A DNA stretch of 64,000 nt from a virus, in the IMG/VR virus record IMGVR_UViG_3300046002_005110, positions 16,943 to 80,942 of that record. One strand, given 5' to 3'. The translations under genes were made by a program, and so were the position numbers. Below are positions 1 to 8,784 of this stretch, piece by piece (the first letter of the stretch is position 1; each line of letters begins with the position of its first letter). Below the pieces are notes generated by a model, which did not search any database, was not told where the DNA came from, and saw only the letters and a list, made by a program, of their open reading frames with translations.

Positions 1-483
1 TTTTAATTCAACGGCTTCCATAACGTCACTTTCTTCGTCGCCTTCTTCGCTACCAAATTCTTCTTCGCCAGCTTCTTCATCACCACCAAATTCTTGTTCA
101 AATTCGGCCATTAATTGATCAAGTTTGTCTTCAAGATCAACAACCCGATCTTCAAGTTCTTCTTCTTCGTATTCTTCACCTTCTTCGTCACTGTCTAGTT
201 CAACTTCATCGTCAAACTCAACATCGCCATCTTCACCATCAACATCATAGTCACCTTCAATTTCTTCGTCATCTAGGAATTCATCATCTTCCATCATTCC
301 ATCCATGCCTTCTTCTTCAGAAGTAACTTCGTCAACAAAACCACTGGTCATGTCTTCGTTAATCAGTGATTCATAAATATCGCGTGATTTTTCAACTACG
401 ATTTCGTGAAATAATTGTTCCGCTTTCTCATTGTCTTCATTGATAATAAGATCAATAAGTTTTTCAAATTTTGCTGTAGACAT
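1..483 (-). CDS. Acidic prohead core/scaffold protein (gp67/gp68-like), C-terminus beyond window
   Basis: The reading frame begins with ATG at 483 (reverse strand) and stays open to base 1, so the C terminus is missing. The first ~45 residues are ordinary and helical (MSTAKFEKLIDLIINEDNEK), then the protein becomes extremely rich in Asp and Glu. A short helical N terminus followed by an acidic tail is typical of the T4 prohead core proteins gp67/gp68, which fill the prohead and are cleaved during maturation. It lies downstream of the portal gene on the same strand, where T4 has 67 and 68. An AAGGAG ribosome binding site precedes the ATG, and a TAAATA late box lies at 511-526. Which of gp67 or gp68 it matches cannot be settled here. 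Confidence 0.7.
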   Translation of the reverse strand, partial: MSTAKFEKLIDLIINEDNEKAEQLFHEIVVEKSRDIYESLINEDMTSGFVDEVTSEEEGMDGMMEDDEFLDDEEIEGDYDVDGEDGDVEFDDEVELDSDEEGEEYEEEELEDRVVDLEDKLDQLMAEFEQEFGGDEEAGEEEFGSEEGDEESDVMEAVELK

Positions 484-510
484 TTAAAATCTCCTTATGT
501 AAATGGCTTT

Positions 511-526
511 GTATTAATATTTAGCG
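511..526 (-). promoter_or_regulatory. Late promoter box (CGCTAAATATTAATAC)
   Basis: On the reverse strand a CTAAATA box lies about 30 bases upstream of the prohead-core start and just after the terminator of the preceding gene. It matches the box seen before most structural genes in this window and resembles the T4 late consensus TATAAATA. Confidence 0.5.
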
Positions 527-533
527 AATAGCC

Positions 534-557
534 AAAAAAATAGCGTAATATGTACGC
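534..557 (-). terminator. Rho-independent terminator after the 74-residue ORF
   Basis: On the reverse strand, GCGTA-catat-TACGC forms a 5-bp stem at 543-557, followed closely by seven T residues (534-540). It separates the small head protein gene from the next late promoter. The stem is short, so termination may be partial. Confidence 0.5.
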
Positions 558-590
558 ATTTTATGTGTTTTTTAAATATATAATATAGAT

Positions 591-815
591 TTACAAACCG
601 CCACCTTCGGCTGGTGGAGCACCATATTGTTTTCTGATGTTTTTTAAATCAATCGCTCGTTCATAACTTTGAACTTCGTTCATTTTACGAATCTTGGATA
701 TCATACCAAGTGTTAATTTGGTTTTGCGTGACTCGCCCCATTCTGGTTGAGATTTATCATCTTCAACATCTTGCCAACCTTGAGGCGCGGGGTTATAAAA
801 TTCTGTTAGATACAT
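591..815 (-). CDS. Small conserved head-module protein, unknown function
   Basis: A 74-residue protein starting MYLTEFYNPAPQGWQD, rich in charged residues and ending in a Pro/Gly tail. It sits between the portal and the prohead core gene in the same orientation. Its position suits a head-assembly accessory protein and T4 gp67 is also small, but it lacks gp67's strongly acidic tail, so I do not assign it. A TAAATA late box lies just upstream at 821-830 and a terminator follows at 534-557, so it may be its own short transcription unit. It is accepted as real because of tight spacing to the portal and flanking signals. Confidence 0.65.
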   Translation of the reverse strand: MYLTEFYNPAPQGWQDVEDDKSQPEWGESRKTKLTLGMISKIRKMNEVQSYERAIDLKNIRKQYGAPPAEGGGL

Positions 816-820
816 AATAT

Positions 821-830
821 TATTTATCTT
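821..830 (-). promoter_or_regulatory. Late promoter box (AAGATAAATA)
   Basis: The reverse strand reads AAGATAAATA ending 5 bases before the ATG at 815. The motif is good, but the leader would be very short, so it could instead be a chance match in the gap after the portal gene. Confidence 0.35.
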
Positions 831-2600
831 TTATGCCGGTGGGGGAGTTGCCAATGCACCCGGACTGGCAGTTTGATCATTGGCACCAACTGGTGCAGGA
901 ACTTCTGGAGCCATAGCATCTTCTCCTTCAGCATCACTTTCAATATTGTCGGCAGTTTCCAAATCACTATCAATATCACCAGTACTAATACCAACACTAC
1001 GTAAATCAGAACCTTTGGCTTCTTGATCTTCTGGCTCAGATTTCTCTTCTTTCCATAATTTCTGATTTTCTTTGATTTCTTCTTGACTTAATCCCAAGAA
1101 TCTTTCCATGGCAAATCTAATACTCATATATGGTAACGCTGCCATAGTAGTAAATGTTTGAACTCTAGATGTATCCAATTCTGATTGACGATAACTAGCA
1201 AAGTTTTGTGGTGGAGTAAAGTGAATATCAAACAATCCACTATCAATATTAAATCCTCTCCAACGCATAAACAATTTAAACTCTTCATTGAGTTTTTTGC
1301 TCATATAACCTTGTAATCTCTCACAATACTTATTGAATCTAAACTCTTGAATCATAGCGGTACCAACACGACCATCACTTAATGGTGTTGGATTATCTTC
1401 TGGTCCAGTTGGCAAGTAACTACTTGGCACACGTAAACCACGAGCTAATCTGTTGTTGAAGTAACGTAAGTCATCAATCTCACCCAAGTTTTGTCCACCA
1501 GGCATAAGTTCTACACTAGATCCACGTCCATCGGCTGTTACTGGAAAGAAATAATCTTCATTTGTTGACAATGGATTGTAAGTAGCATCAACAATACTTT
1601 GACCACCTTGAATACTTGGAATTCTACGTTGATGAATTTCATCTTTAATACGATTAACAAATGCCATAGCCATATTACTTGGCATGTTACCAACGTCAAT
1701 CTTAAAAATTCTACGTTCTGGTGCTCGTTGAACACGATAGATTAGAACTGCATCTTCTAACAATTCTTTTTGTTTATAAACTTTAAAAATGTTTTCTAGT
1801 ACACTTTGACCAAATGGCCAATAACGATCAAGACCTTCTGTCAATGATAGATGTACTACATGTTTGGCATCAATTGCCATTTCATTAACACCCAAACTAA
1901 AACGTGTACCTGTTGTTCCGTATGGTTCATTTGGTACTGTATATGAATATGGTGCACTGTATCCTGCAGTTGGTGGTTGTGCTTGAAAGTCTGTACTAGT
2001 CTTTTCTGCTACAGTTAAATTTTGTAAATTTGGATTGATATCTTTAACTACATATTGTTCTGGTAATTTACCTGCACTTTCGTTTACGATAACTTTAACT
2101 ACTTTAGTTGGATCAACCCAAAACAATTTGAATGTTTCTGGATCACGTAGAAATACTTGATCACCATATTTTACAGTGTTTCTAAATATTTTGAATGCTC
2201 TGACATCCATTTCATTTAATTTACACCATTGTTGTAATTGTTTACCAATCAACTCTACTTCAGTTTGTGTTGGTTCCCCATTAAAATGAATATCAAATGG
2301 AGTTTTGTTATGTTCATTTAACTGTGTAGAAAATTCACTTAGAATATCTAAACATCCATTGATTTCCGGATCACAATCCATCATTTCATATTGATTATAT
2401 CGTTCAATACGGTTTGGATGTCCGGTATATACTTCTGGTAGACGACTTTGATAGTTTCTAAAGGCAAAATTATTATCCCAACCACCTGTTGGTTTTTGAT
2501 TCATACCTGCGCCGCCATTCCAGGAACCTTCGTTACTGTTGGCGCCTGAAATTGGACTCAGTGATCCGTGTTTATTGGTAAATTTTTTCTTGTATGACAT
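831..2600 (-). CDS. 20: Portal vertex protein (gp20-like)
   Basis: This 589-residue protein has the look of the T4 gp20 portal family. Supporting segments are an N-terminal NRIERYNQYEMMDCDPEI, the central YGDQVFLRDPETFKLFWVDP, the VYKQKELLEDAVLIYRVQRA helix with the following RRIFKIDVGNMP, and LRVPSSYLPTGPEDNPTPLS near residue 400. Portals form the dodecameric DNA gate at one capsid vertex, bind the terminase and later the neck. T4 gp20 is 524 residues, so this copy is modestly longer, mostly in an acidic, Pro/Ala-rich C-terminal tail. It is followed on the same strand by the small head protein and the prohead core gene, the T4 order. A late promoter box lies at 2621-2630. Confidence 0.93.
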   Translation of the reverse strand: MSYKKKFTNKHGSLSPISGANSNEGSWNGGAGMNQKPTGGWDNNFAFRNYQSRLPEVYTGHPNRIERYNQYEMMDCDPEINGCLDILSEFSTQLNEHNKTPFDIHFNGEPTQTEVELIGKQLQQWCKLNEMDVRAFKIFRNTVKYGDQVFLRDPETFKLFWVDPTKVVKVIVNESAGKLPEQYVVKDINPNLQNLTVAEKTSTDFQAQPPTAGYSAPYSYTVPNEPYGTTGTRFSLGVNEMAIDAKHVVHLSLTEGLDRYWPFGQSVLENIFKVYKQKELLEDAVLIYRVQRAPERRIFKIDVGNMPSNMAMAFVNRIKDEIHQRRIPSIQGGQSIVDATYNPLSTNEDYFFPVTADGRGSSVELMPGGQNLGEIDDLRYFNNRLARGLRVPSSYLPTGPEDNPTPLSDGRVGTAMIQEFRFNKYCERLQGYMSKKLNEEFKLFMRWRGFNIDSGLFDIHFTPPQNFASYRQSELDTSRVQTFTTMAALPYMSIRFAMERFLGLSQEEIKENQKLWKEEKSEPEDQEAKGSDLRSVGISTGDIDSDLETADNIESDAEGEDAMAPEVPAPVGANDQTASPGALATPPPA

Positions 2601-2620
2601 ATCTCGTTTTCAATGTCTAG

Positions 2621-2630
2621 TATTTATCTA
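2621..2630 (-). promoter_or_regulatory. Late promoter box before the portal gene (TAGATAAATA)
   Basis: The reverse strand has TAGATAAATA about 20 bases upstream of the portal ATG, in the short gap after the upstream tape-measure-like gene. Position and motif both suit a gp55-type late promoter. Confidence 0.55.
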
Positions 2631-5039
2631 TTAGTTTAGCTTTGCTTCTAAAAACTTCTTTTGATTTTCCATACTAGTATCAGATAAATCTATCAACGTA
2701 TCCATTTTTTCAAATAAATTATTAAACATTTCAGTAATTTTATTAGATGAATTAGTCATCATTGATCCACTACCCAATGATGTTTTGCTTACACTTGACC
2801 CATCACCAATCTTTGATACAGATTCATCTCCGTGTAATTCTGCCAAATAACCACTTTCAGGTCCACTGAAAATACCACCTGTTCTTGCAGTTAAAGATCC
2901 AAGTTCATATCTTCCAGCACTAAAATGCATTGCATCAGATTTATTTGGCCAATCAAGACCCCATCCTAATCCCATTGATTTAGCTGCTTGTCTTGTTCCC
3001 TCTGGCATGTCAGTTATTCTTTGAGATCCCATTGGATTTTCAGCAGGATTTATATCGATTGCAGCGCCTCTAGAGTGATAACTGGGTGTGTTAGTTCCTG
3101 CTATATTTCTATCAGCATACCCACCTAAACTTTTTATCTTATATCCCGAAGCATCAAACCAATCAATTAATCCTTGAAAGTTTTTAGCAAATTCAGTTGC
3201 AACTGATGTACTTTGTCCGGATTTACTTCTAATAGTCGATAATTTTACTCCTCCCGCTTCACCTGCTGATTTTGGTTCTTCGCCAGCTCCAGGTAATCTT
3301 GCACGAGTGGCATTTTCACCACCGGACACTGATGAAGGTGCAAATACACCAACTCCAGCATCTTTTTCCGCCTGTATTCTTTTAGCAGTTGCGATTGCTA
3401 ATTGTTTTTGAGCCTCTTCTAGATTCTTTTTTGCTAGATACACATCACCAGACATAACACCGAGCTTAGTTGTGATAGAATCTACTAATGATCCTCTTAT
3501 ACCTCGATTTTTTCCAGTTTCACCAGATTCAGCATCTTTTAATTTTTTTCTTGCCTCAGATTCTTTTTCTATTGCCTGTCTTTCAGTCTTTTTTGCCGCC
3601 AAATGAGCAGGTAAATCTTCGCCGGCCATTTCATATAATTTTTCAGTTACAACCTCCAAACCGGTTGCCATGTGTTTCATTATTCCAGTTACAAGTTCAC
3701 TACTGGTCGACATTTGTTCTATGTCTCTTCCTGCCTGTTCTAAAGCCTGTTTGGTATCAGCTAATTTTGCATTTTCACTATCTTTATCTGTTATTATCTG
3801 AGCTTGTTTTGCATTTTGTTCCTCCAACAATTTTTGAGTATCTTTATTTGCATGCATTTCAGCATTTGCTTGTTCAATAGAATACTTTCCACGAACAGTT
3901 GCATCACCATATCGTCTAGTTTCTTCAAGCGCCGCTTTTCTAGCAATTCCACTCAATCTATTAATTTCATTACGAGCGACACCAGCTTTCATTTCTCCAT
4001 TTCTAAATTTTGTTAATATTGACGTTACCGCAGATGCTTGATCTCCAAAACTAGCCAACATCTCGGCTGCTTTTGCTCTGCCTGCATCACCAGTAGTCAG
4101 ATATTCTCTCATTCCTTCTTCTGTTAATTTTCCAGATTGAGCGGCTGTTAAATCAAGAAAAGTTTCATAAGTGTCTTTAAGTTTACCAGGAACATCAACC
4201 ATACCTGCTCGCCAAGCCGCATCATTCATTCTGGCTTCTCTTGCGGTTTGTATATCTTTCTTACTTGCGCCAGTAATCTTACTAATAGTATCCAGTTCTT
4301 TTATATAGTTAACTGAACCTTGAATCATTTCATCTATGGTTTTCTTTTGTCCACGACCAGTACGCATCTGTTGATTAAGATAACTCAGTTGCATCTCAGA
4401 AAATTCTTCACTACTAATACCAAGTTTTTGAAAATCTCGTCTTACATCATAACTACTAACTGATATTCTTTCAAATTCTTTTCTACCTTTTGTTGCTGAT
4501 CCTGCAAATAATGCTAAATTTTTACTGTGTTTTGTTAAAATATTTTCGGACTGAGAATAATTAAGTTGCATGGCACGTGCAGCATGTTTCATATCAGTAA
4601 AAGAAGTTACAACTCCACTATCACTTAATTTTTCGAAAGTTTGATATGATTTGTCAAAACTCTCAACCATGAAAGAAGCAACTTCACCAACTCCTTCCGA
4701 AAATCCTTTGAGTGCTTTACCAACAAAAGGTAATCCACCCATAACTTTGCCTATGACTTTGAAACCCAATTTCATGGCATTTGTCAATGGTGCAAAACTT
4801 CCTGAGCTATTAGATAAACTTTTAGCAAATCCTGTTAGACCAGAAATAGATCCAGAAATAGCCTTGGATAATTGCTTCTCAGATTCATTAAGTTCTTTTT
4901 CAATATCAGCACTGGTTTTTAACGAATTATCAAATATGTTATTACTTCTAGTAGTTCTTGCAATACTAGATTCAAAACTTTTTAGTTGTTTTGTGGTTTG
5001 TTCCAATTGATTTCGTAATTCATCTATTTCATTTGACAT
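2631..5039 (-). CDS. Tape-measure-like virion protein with M15-type peptidase domain (paralog 1)
   Basis: An 802-residue protein. Residues ~1-70 are polar/coiled coil, ~75-130 contain Gly-rich hydrophobic stretches, and ~130-450 are helical and closely parallel to the neighbouring gene at 5055-7841. Around residues 600-715 lies a D-Ala-D-Ala/L-Ala-D-Glu peptidase (M15) signature: YHSRGAAIDINP (the H..G.A.D zinc-ligand pattern) and later DAMHFSAG, supplying another histidine. The end has RTGGIFSGPESGYLAELHGD, a motif typical of phage tape-measure C-termini. The likely role is a tail-lumen or tail-tip protein that locally cuts peptidoglycan during DNA entry. It follows its paralog by 15 bases and is probably co-transcribed with it. 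The tape-measure assignment is inference; the paralogy and peptidase motif are seen directly. Confidence 0.75.
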   Translation of the reverse strand: MSNEIDELRNQLEQTTKQLKSFESSIARTTRSNNIFDNSLKTSADIEKELNESEKQLSKAISGSISGLTGFAKSLSNSSGSFAPLTNAMKLGFKVIGKVMGGLPFVGKALKGFSEGVGEVASFMVESFDKSYQTFEKLSDSGVVTSFTDMKHAARAMQLNYSQSENILTKHSKNLALFAGSATKGRKEFERISVSSYDVRRDFQKLGISSEEFSEMQLSYLNQQMRTGRGQKKTIDEMIQGSVNYIKELDTISKITGASKKDIQTAREARMNDAAWRAGMVDVPGKLKDTYETFLDLTAAQSGKLTEEGMREYLTTGDAGRAKAAEMLASFGDQASAVTSILTKFRNGEMKAGVARNEINRLSGIARKAALEETRRYGDATVRGKYSIEQANAEMHANKDTQKLLEEQNAKQAQIITDKDSENAKLADTKQALEQAGRDIEQMSTSSELVTGIMKHMATGLEVVTEKLYEMAGEDLPAHLAAKKTERQAIEKESEARKKLKDAESGETGKNRGIRGSLVDSITTKLGVMSGDVYLAKKNLEEAQKQLAIATAKRIQAEKDAGVGVFAPSSVSGGENATRARLPGAGEEPKSAGEAGGVKLSTIRSKSGQSTSVATEFAKNFQGLIDWFDASGYKIKSLGGYADRNIAGTNTPSYHSRGAAIDINPAENPMGSQRITDMPEGTRQAAKSMGLGWGLDWPNKSDAMHFSAGRYELGSLTARTGGIFSGPESGYLAELHGDESVSKIGDGSSVSKTSLGSGSMMTNSSNKITEMFNNLFEKMDTLIDLSDTSMENQKKFLEAKLN

Positions 5040-5054
5040 GTTAATTATTCACTT

Positions 5055-7841
5055 TTATGTTATTCCAATCATTGCAATTGTACGTTGATCGGAAATTTCA
5101 CTTCTAGTCACACTAATCATTTTATCCACTTTTTTAGTCATCATAATTAAAAATTGATTAATTATTTCATTAGAGAACGATTGATTATTAGTACCGTTAA
5201 ATTGTAACTCGGCCGATCCAGAATTTACTGGAGTGACTATTTCATCACCATGTAATATAGCCATGTATCCTGTACTTGGTCCACTGAGAATACCTCCAGT
5301 TCTTGTTTTTGGAAATGTGTTACCTGCAGAAACAGACTCTTGTACTGGTTGATTTTTTATAAAAGATAAATCGGCAGTTTTATCAGATCCCCATTGTCCA
5401 CTTTGCAAATTTCTCATGTAAGCGTCTTTTTTTCTGTCTTCAGTAATACTATTTGGATTTCCAATACTACGAGCAACCTGAGTATATGTGTCAGCGTTTC
5501 CATATACTCTTTTATTGGCTGCCATTCCATCTTTCATCATCATAACGGCAATTTTAGCTGCAATTTTTGGATCATTAGCCAGATCAGGATTACCGACAAG
5601 ATCAATTCCTAATAGTTTTCCATATTTTGCATAATTATCTTTAAAAGTTATTCCTATGAATCCACGACCACGATATTTATATCCATCTCCTGGACTAGTA
5701 TTTCCATATCTACCGCCGTATATAAAATCAAAGAATTGCGCTGGATCTTTTTTTAATTTAGTAAGTTGATCATAAGACATTTTAGCAAACGCTGATCCTT
5801 GACCAAATGATTTTATAATATTTTCATTTGATGTATTTTCATAGGAAATTTCAGATTGTAATCTAAATCCAGATTCTCCTTCAGCGGTTGCGGCCATAGC
5901 GGCGCGAGTATTTGTGTCAGTTACTCCTAAATCATTCATTGCCTGTAATAGTAATTGTTGATTTTGACTTACACTAGTTGATTGAGATCCAGACGGCATT
6001 CCGCTGGTCGGAGTGCTTGATGTTCCTGCAGCATTAGGTGTTCCAGATGATGTTCCAGCAGTATTAGCAGATCCAGATGATGGGGGTGCACCAACTGTTT
6101 TTCCAAATCCTGCTTTTTGATCTTCTTCCTCTCTTATTTTTGATGCATTTTTTATTAGTTCTTCTTGTATCTTTATGTTTTCTCTATCAATCTGTATCTG
6201 TTCTTTAATATTTTTTAAGGCCCTTTCTTTATCAGAAATTAATTTTCTATTTTGTGGTGAATTAGGGTTTTTCTTAAGTTCTTCTAGTTCTTTTTCAAAC
6301 TTGGCCTGTTTTGTTAAATCATTAGTAAGGTCTGCTTGAAACTTTAAGTTTTTATTAATTGCAATACGTTCTTCTTTTCTTGCTGTCAAAAAAGCTGGAA
6401 TTCCTTTATCACCAACTAAACCATATAATTTCTCAACTAAATATTCTATTCCACCAGCAACTTTATTCATTACTGTTGTCATCGTTTTACTACCAGTAGA
6501 TAATTGATCAATATTTCTAGATGTTGCGTACAGTGATCTTCTAGTTCGTGCTAAATTTGCATCAGTGGTACCAGTTTCTGCTAAATCTTTTTTTCTTTTT
6601 TCATTTAGTTCTTCTTGATCTTTTAAAAGTTCAGCCTCTGATTTAAACACAGAATTTTGTGCCGCAATATATGATGCCCCAACAATATTACCATCGCCTA
6701 TATATTTAACTGTATCTCTCGTAGATGATTCATAACGCTTAAGTGATTCTGTAACTTTTGCATAAAACGCATTTATGTCTCCTCCAGCTCTTAATTTTGA
6801 TATTTCGGTCTCTACATCCATTCCGCCAGCTCTAAGAGCATATAATGAAGCCTGTTCTTTTTCACTAACTCCTGTTGCTTCACTGGCAATGGCATCTTGA
6901 ATACCTTCTCCAAAAGCCGGAGAAAGAGCTTTAAGTCTAGGCAACAACATATCTATGTTGCCTCTTATTTTTACATCCAATGGAGCAATACCAGCCATGT
7001 ATCTGGCATCTCTGGTTTGATCCATCATTTGTTCTTGAAGTTCTTTTCTAGTAACACCTGTTATCTTACTTAAGGTATCAAGTTTTTCTATATATTGTAA
7101 AGACCCAGTAGTAAGTTCTTTATCTGTTATTCTTGTTCCTAATGATAATTTTTCCTGTCTGGTGATATAATTTATTTGCATTTCAGCAAAATCTGCAGCA
7201 CTAATTCCTATTTGTTGAAATGATTCTGCTACCGTTTTAGTTTCAAATGCTATATCCTGAAGACGCTTTCTTCCCTCACCTGCCGAACCTCCAAAAACTG
7301 CCAATTCTTTACTATATTTTGATAATACTTTATCAGTATCAGAAAATGTTAAGCCTAAAGTGTTAGCTGATACTTTTAAATCTTCAAACGTTGATATTAC
7401 ACCAGTATCAGCCAACTTTTCAAAATTACCATACGCTTTTGAAAATTGACCAATCATAAACTTAGTTATTTCGGATGCACCCTCAACTACGCCTCCAATA
7501 ATATCACCTACATAAGGTATTGGAATTAGTTGAGCTGCACTACTAATTAGTTTTGCCGAAAGCATGATGGCTTGATTGATACTATCAAAACCCTCTTTAC
7601 TACCACTAGCAGATGTTAGACCGACTGTTAAACGATACATATCCTTAATCGTCGATTCGGCCAATTCAATTGCTTCTTTTTTTATCGCCTGTTGTTTTTT
7701 TAATGACTCGATTGACTTTTTGTTGGCCAAATCGGCAATAGTCAGATTTTTTTCATCTAAAGATAATTGAGACGCAAAACTTCCGAAACCTGTATTAAGG
7801 TCATTAATTTCATCCGAAGTTCCTAAATTATTATCAGCCAT
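5055..7841 (-). CDS. Tape-measure-like virion protein with GH19/lysozyme-type domain (paralog 2)
   Basis: A 928-residue protein sharing its N-terminal half with the neighbour at 2631-5039. Matching blocks include FEKLADTGVISTFEDLK against FEKLSDSGVVTSFTDMK, and YIEKLDTLSKITGVTRKEL against YIKELDTISKITGASKKDI. The middle (~480-600) is coiled coil and a Ser/Thr/Gly/Pro linker follows. Residues ~630-790 look like a glycoside hydrolase family 19 (chitinase/lysozyme-like) domain: AATAEGESGF with a candidate catalytic Glu, and YRGRGFIGITFKDNYAKYGK. The C terminus has TGGILSGPSTGYMAILHGDE, the same tape-measure-like motif. It probably degrades peptidoglycan during infection from within the tail. It is divergently transcribed from the gp26-like gene, with late boxes for both in the gap. 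Confidence 0.78.
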   Translation of the reverse strand: MADNNLGTSDEINDLNTGFGSFASQLSLDEKNLTIADLANKKSIESLKKQQAIKKEAIELAESTIKDMYRLTVGLTSASGSKEGFDSINQAIMLSAKLISSAAQLIPIPYVGDIIGGVVEGASEITKFMIGQFSKAYGNFEKLADTGVISTFEDLKVSANTLGLTFSDTDKVLSKYSKELAVFGGSAGEGRKRLQDIAFETKTVAESFQQIGISAADFAEMQINYITRQEKLSLGTRITDKELTTGSLQYIEKLDTLSKITGVTRKELQEQMMDQTRDARYMAGIAPLDVKIRGNIDMLLPRLKALSPAFGEGIQDAIASEATGVSEKEQASLYALRAGGMDVETEISKLRAGGDINAFYAKVTESLKRYESSTRDTVKYIGDGNIVGASYIAAQNSVFKSEAELLKDQEELNEKRKKDLAETGTTDANLARTRRSLYATSRNIDQLSTGSKTMTTVMNKVAGGIEYLVEKLYGLVGDKGIPAFLTARKEERIAINKNLKFQADLTNDLTKQAKFEKELEELKKNPNSPQNRKLISDKERALKNIKEQIQIDRENIKIQEELIKNASKIREEEDQKAGFGKTVGAPPSSGSANTAGTSSGTPNAAGTSSTPTSGMPSGSQSTSVSQNQQLLLQAMNDLGVTDTNTRAAMAATAEGESGFRLQSEISYENTSNENIIKSFGQGSAFAKMSYDQLTKLKKDPAQFFDFIYGGRYGNTSPGDGYKYRGRGFIGITFKDNYAKYGKLLGIDLVGNPDLANDPKIAAKIAVMMMKDGMAANKRVYGNADTYTQVARSIGNPNSITEDRKKDAYMRNLQSGQWGSDKTADLSFIKNQPVQESVSAGNTFPKTRTGGILSGPSTGYMAILHGDEIVTPVNSGSAELQFNGTNNQSFSNEIINQFLIMMTKKVDKMISVTRSEISDQRTIAMIGIT

Positions 7842-7850
7842 TTTTTCTCA

Positions 7851-7858
7851 CTAAATAG
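7851..7858 (+). promoter_or_regulatory. Late promoter box for the gp26-like gene (CTAAATAG)
   Basis: CACTAAATAGTG is a palindrome, so the same bases read CTAAATAG on both strands. On the plus strand it lies about 65 bases before the gp26-like start, in a divergent promoter region. Confidence 0.45.
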
Positions 7859-7877
7859 TGAAGACAGTCCACTTACT

Positions 7878-7887
7878 ATTATTTAGC
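7878..7887 (-). promoter_or_regulatory. Late promoter box for the tape-measure-like pair (GGCTAAATAA)
   Basis: The reverse strand reads GGCTAAATAATAG about 40 bases upstream of the start at 7841. Together with the plus-strand box at 7851-7858 it makes a compact, overlapping divergent late promoter pair. Confidence 0.5.
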
Positions 7888-7920
7888 CTATTATTTTTAG
7901 CACTTACAAGGAAATCAATT

Positions 7921-8748
7921 ATGTCAGATCAAAACCCATTAAAACAGTATTTTCGTAGACCAAGTATCTATTTCAAACTTCCTAGTATGGGAAAATTTTA
8001 TTCATCTGGAATTGTCAATATTCCAGAAAACGGTGAATTGCCAGTTTATCCAATGACTGCCGTAGATGAAATGACCGTTAGAACTCCAGACGGATTATTC
8101 AACGGTGCAGCAGTTGTTGATTTGATCAAAAGTTGCGTACCAAATATTATTGATCCATGGAAATTAAATAATATTGATTTGGATGCTACTATTATTGCTA
8201 TTAAAGCCGCGGCCGGAGATGGAACACTGGCAATTTCATCACAATGTCCGTCATGTAGTGAAGAAACAGAATACAATATTAACTTAATGCCAATATTAGC
8301 TAATATGAAAAATGTTGATTATGATTCTGTTATGAAAGTTAGAGATTTAGTAATAAAATTCAGACCACTAACATATATAGAAACAAATCAAAATGGATTA
8401 GATCAGTTTAATATTCAAAAAACATTGGCCACTCTTGAAGATTATCAAGATGATGAACAAAAAAGTCAAGTTATGACTAATACTTTAAAACGATTAGGTG
8501 ATTTAGTTGTTAGTATTATTGCATCAACTATTGAATCAATATCTACACCAGAATCAGTAGTAACAGATAAAAATTACATTATTGAGTTTTTAAATAATTG
8601 TGATAAAAATACAAATAATGCCATTAAAGATCGTAGTATACAATTACGTGAACAAAATGAATTGGATCCTATTGATATTAAATGTCCTAGCTGTGCACAT
8701 GAATACAAACAAAAAATTGTATTGAACGTCACTGATTTTTTCGAATAA
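7921..8748 (+). CDS. 26: Baseplate hub assembly protein, gp26-like (zero-frame product)
   Basis: A 275-residue product starting MSDQNPLKQYFRRPSIYFKL. The ATG at 7921 is chosen over an upstream GTG at 7858 because AAGGAA precedes it and the extra residues look non-coding. Two CPSC zinc-ribbon-like motifs occur near residues 109-112 and 254-257, the second in IKCPSCAHEYKQKI. This matches the T4 gp26 baseplate-protein family; T4 gp26 itself is about 208 residues. In T4, gp26 assists assembly of the central hub around the tape measure. Here it is divergent from two tape-measure-like genes. Its last codons contain the frameshift site TTTTTTC, and a terminator follows at 8999-9029. Confidence 0.82.
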   Translation: MSDQNPLKQYFRRPSIYFKLPSMGKFYSSGIVNIPENGELPVYPMTAVDEMTVRTPDGLFNGAAVVDLIKSCVPNIIDPWKLNNIDLDATIIAIKAAAGDGTLAISSQCPSCSEETEYNINLMPILANMKNVDYDSVMKVRDLVIKFRPLTYIETNQNGLDQFNIQKTLATLEDYQDDEQKSQVMTNTLKRLGDLVVSIIASTIESISTPESVVTDKNYIIEFLNNCDKNTNNAIKDRSIQLREQNELDPIDIKCPSCAHEYKQKIVLNVTDFFE

Positions 8749-8784
8749 GGCTTCTTCATCTCAATCCGGATGAGATCAAGAAGC
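8736..8784 (+). promoter_or_regulatory. Programmed -1 ribosomal frameshift signal in the gp26-like gene
   Basis: At 8736-8742 the bases T TTT TTC are read in frame as GA[T TTT TTC], the canonical X XXY YYZ slippery heptamer. After a 7-base spacer (8743-8749) comes a strong hairpin: GCTTCTT (8750-8756) plus ATCTC (8758-8762) pair with GAGAT (8772-8776) plus AAGAAGC (8778-8784), with a single C-C mismatch and a 9-base loop. The zero frame stops at 8746-8748, inside the spacer. Frame -1 from 8742 stays open for 76 codons. Heptamer, spacing, structure and open downstream frame all agree. Confidence 0.8.

Noticed and set aside
3488-3880. 130-codon plus-strand frame opposite the first tape-measure-like gene
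   Set aside because: Leu/Phe/Gln-rich composition mirrors the Glu/Lys-rich coiled coil on the other strand; shadow frame.
7858-7920. N-terminal extension of the gp26-like protein from GTG 7858, resembling a signal peptide (MKTVHLLLFSLLFLALT)
   Set aside because: The GTG overlaps the late promoter box and has no ribosome binding site, whereas ATG 7921 has AAGGAA. The hydrophobic stretch is chance.
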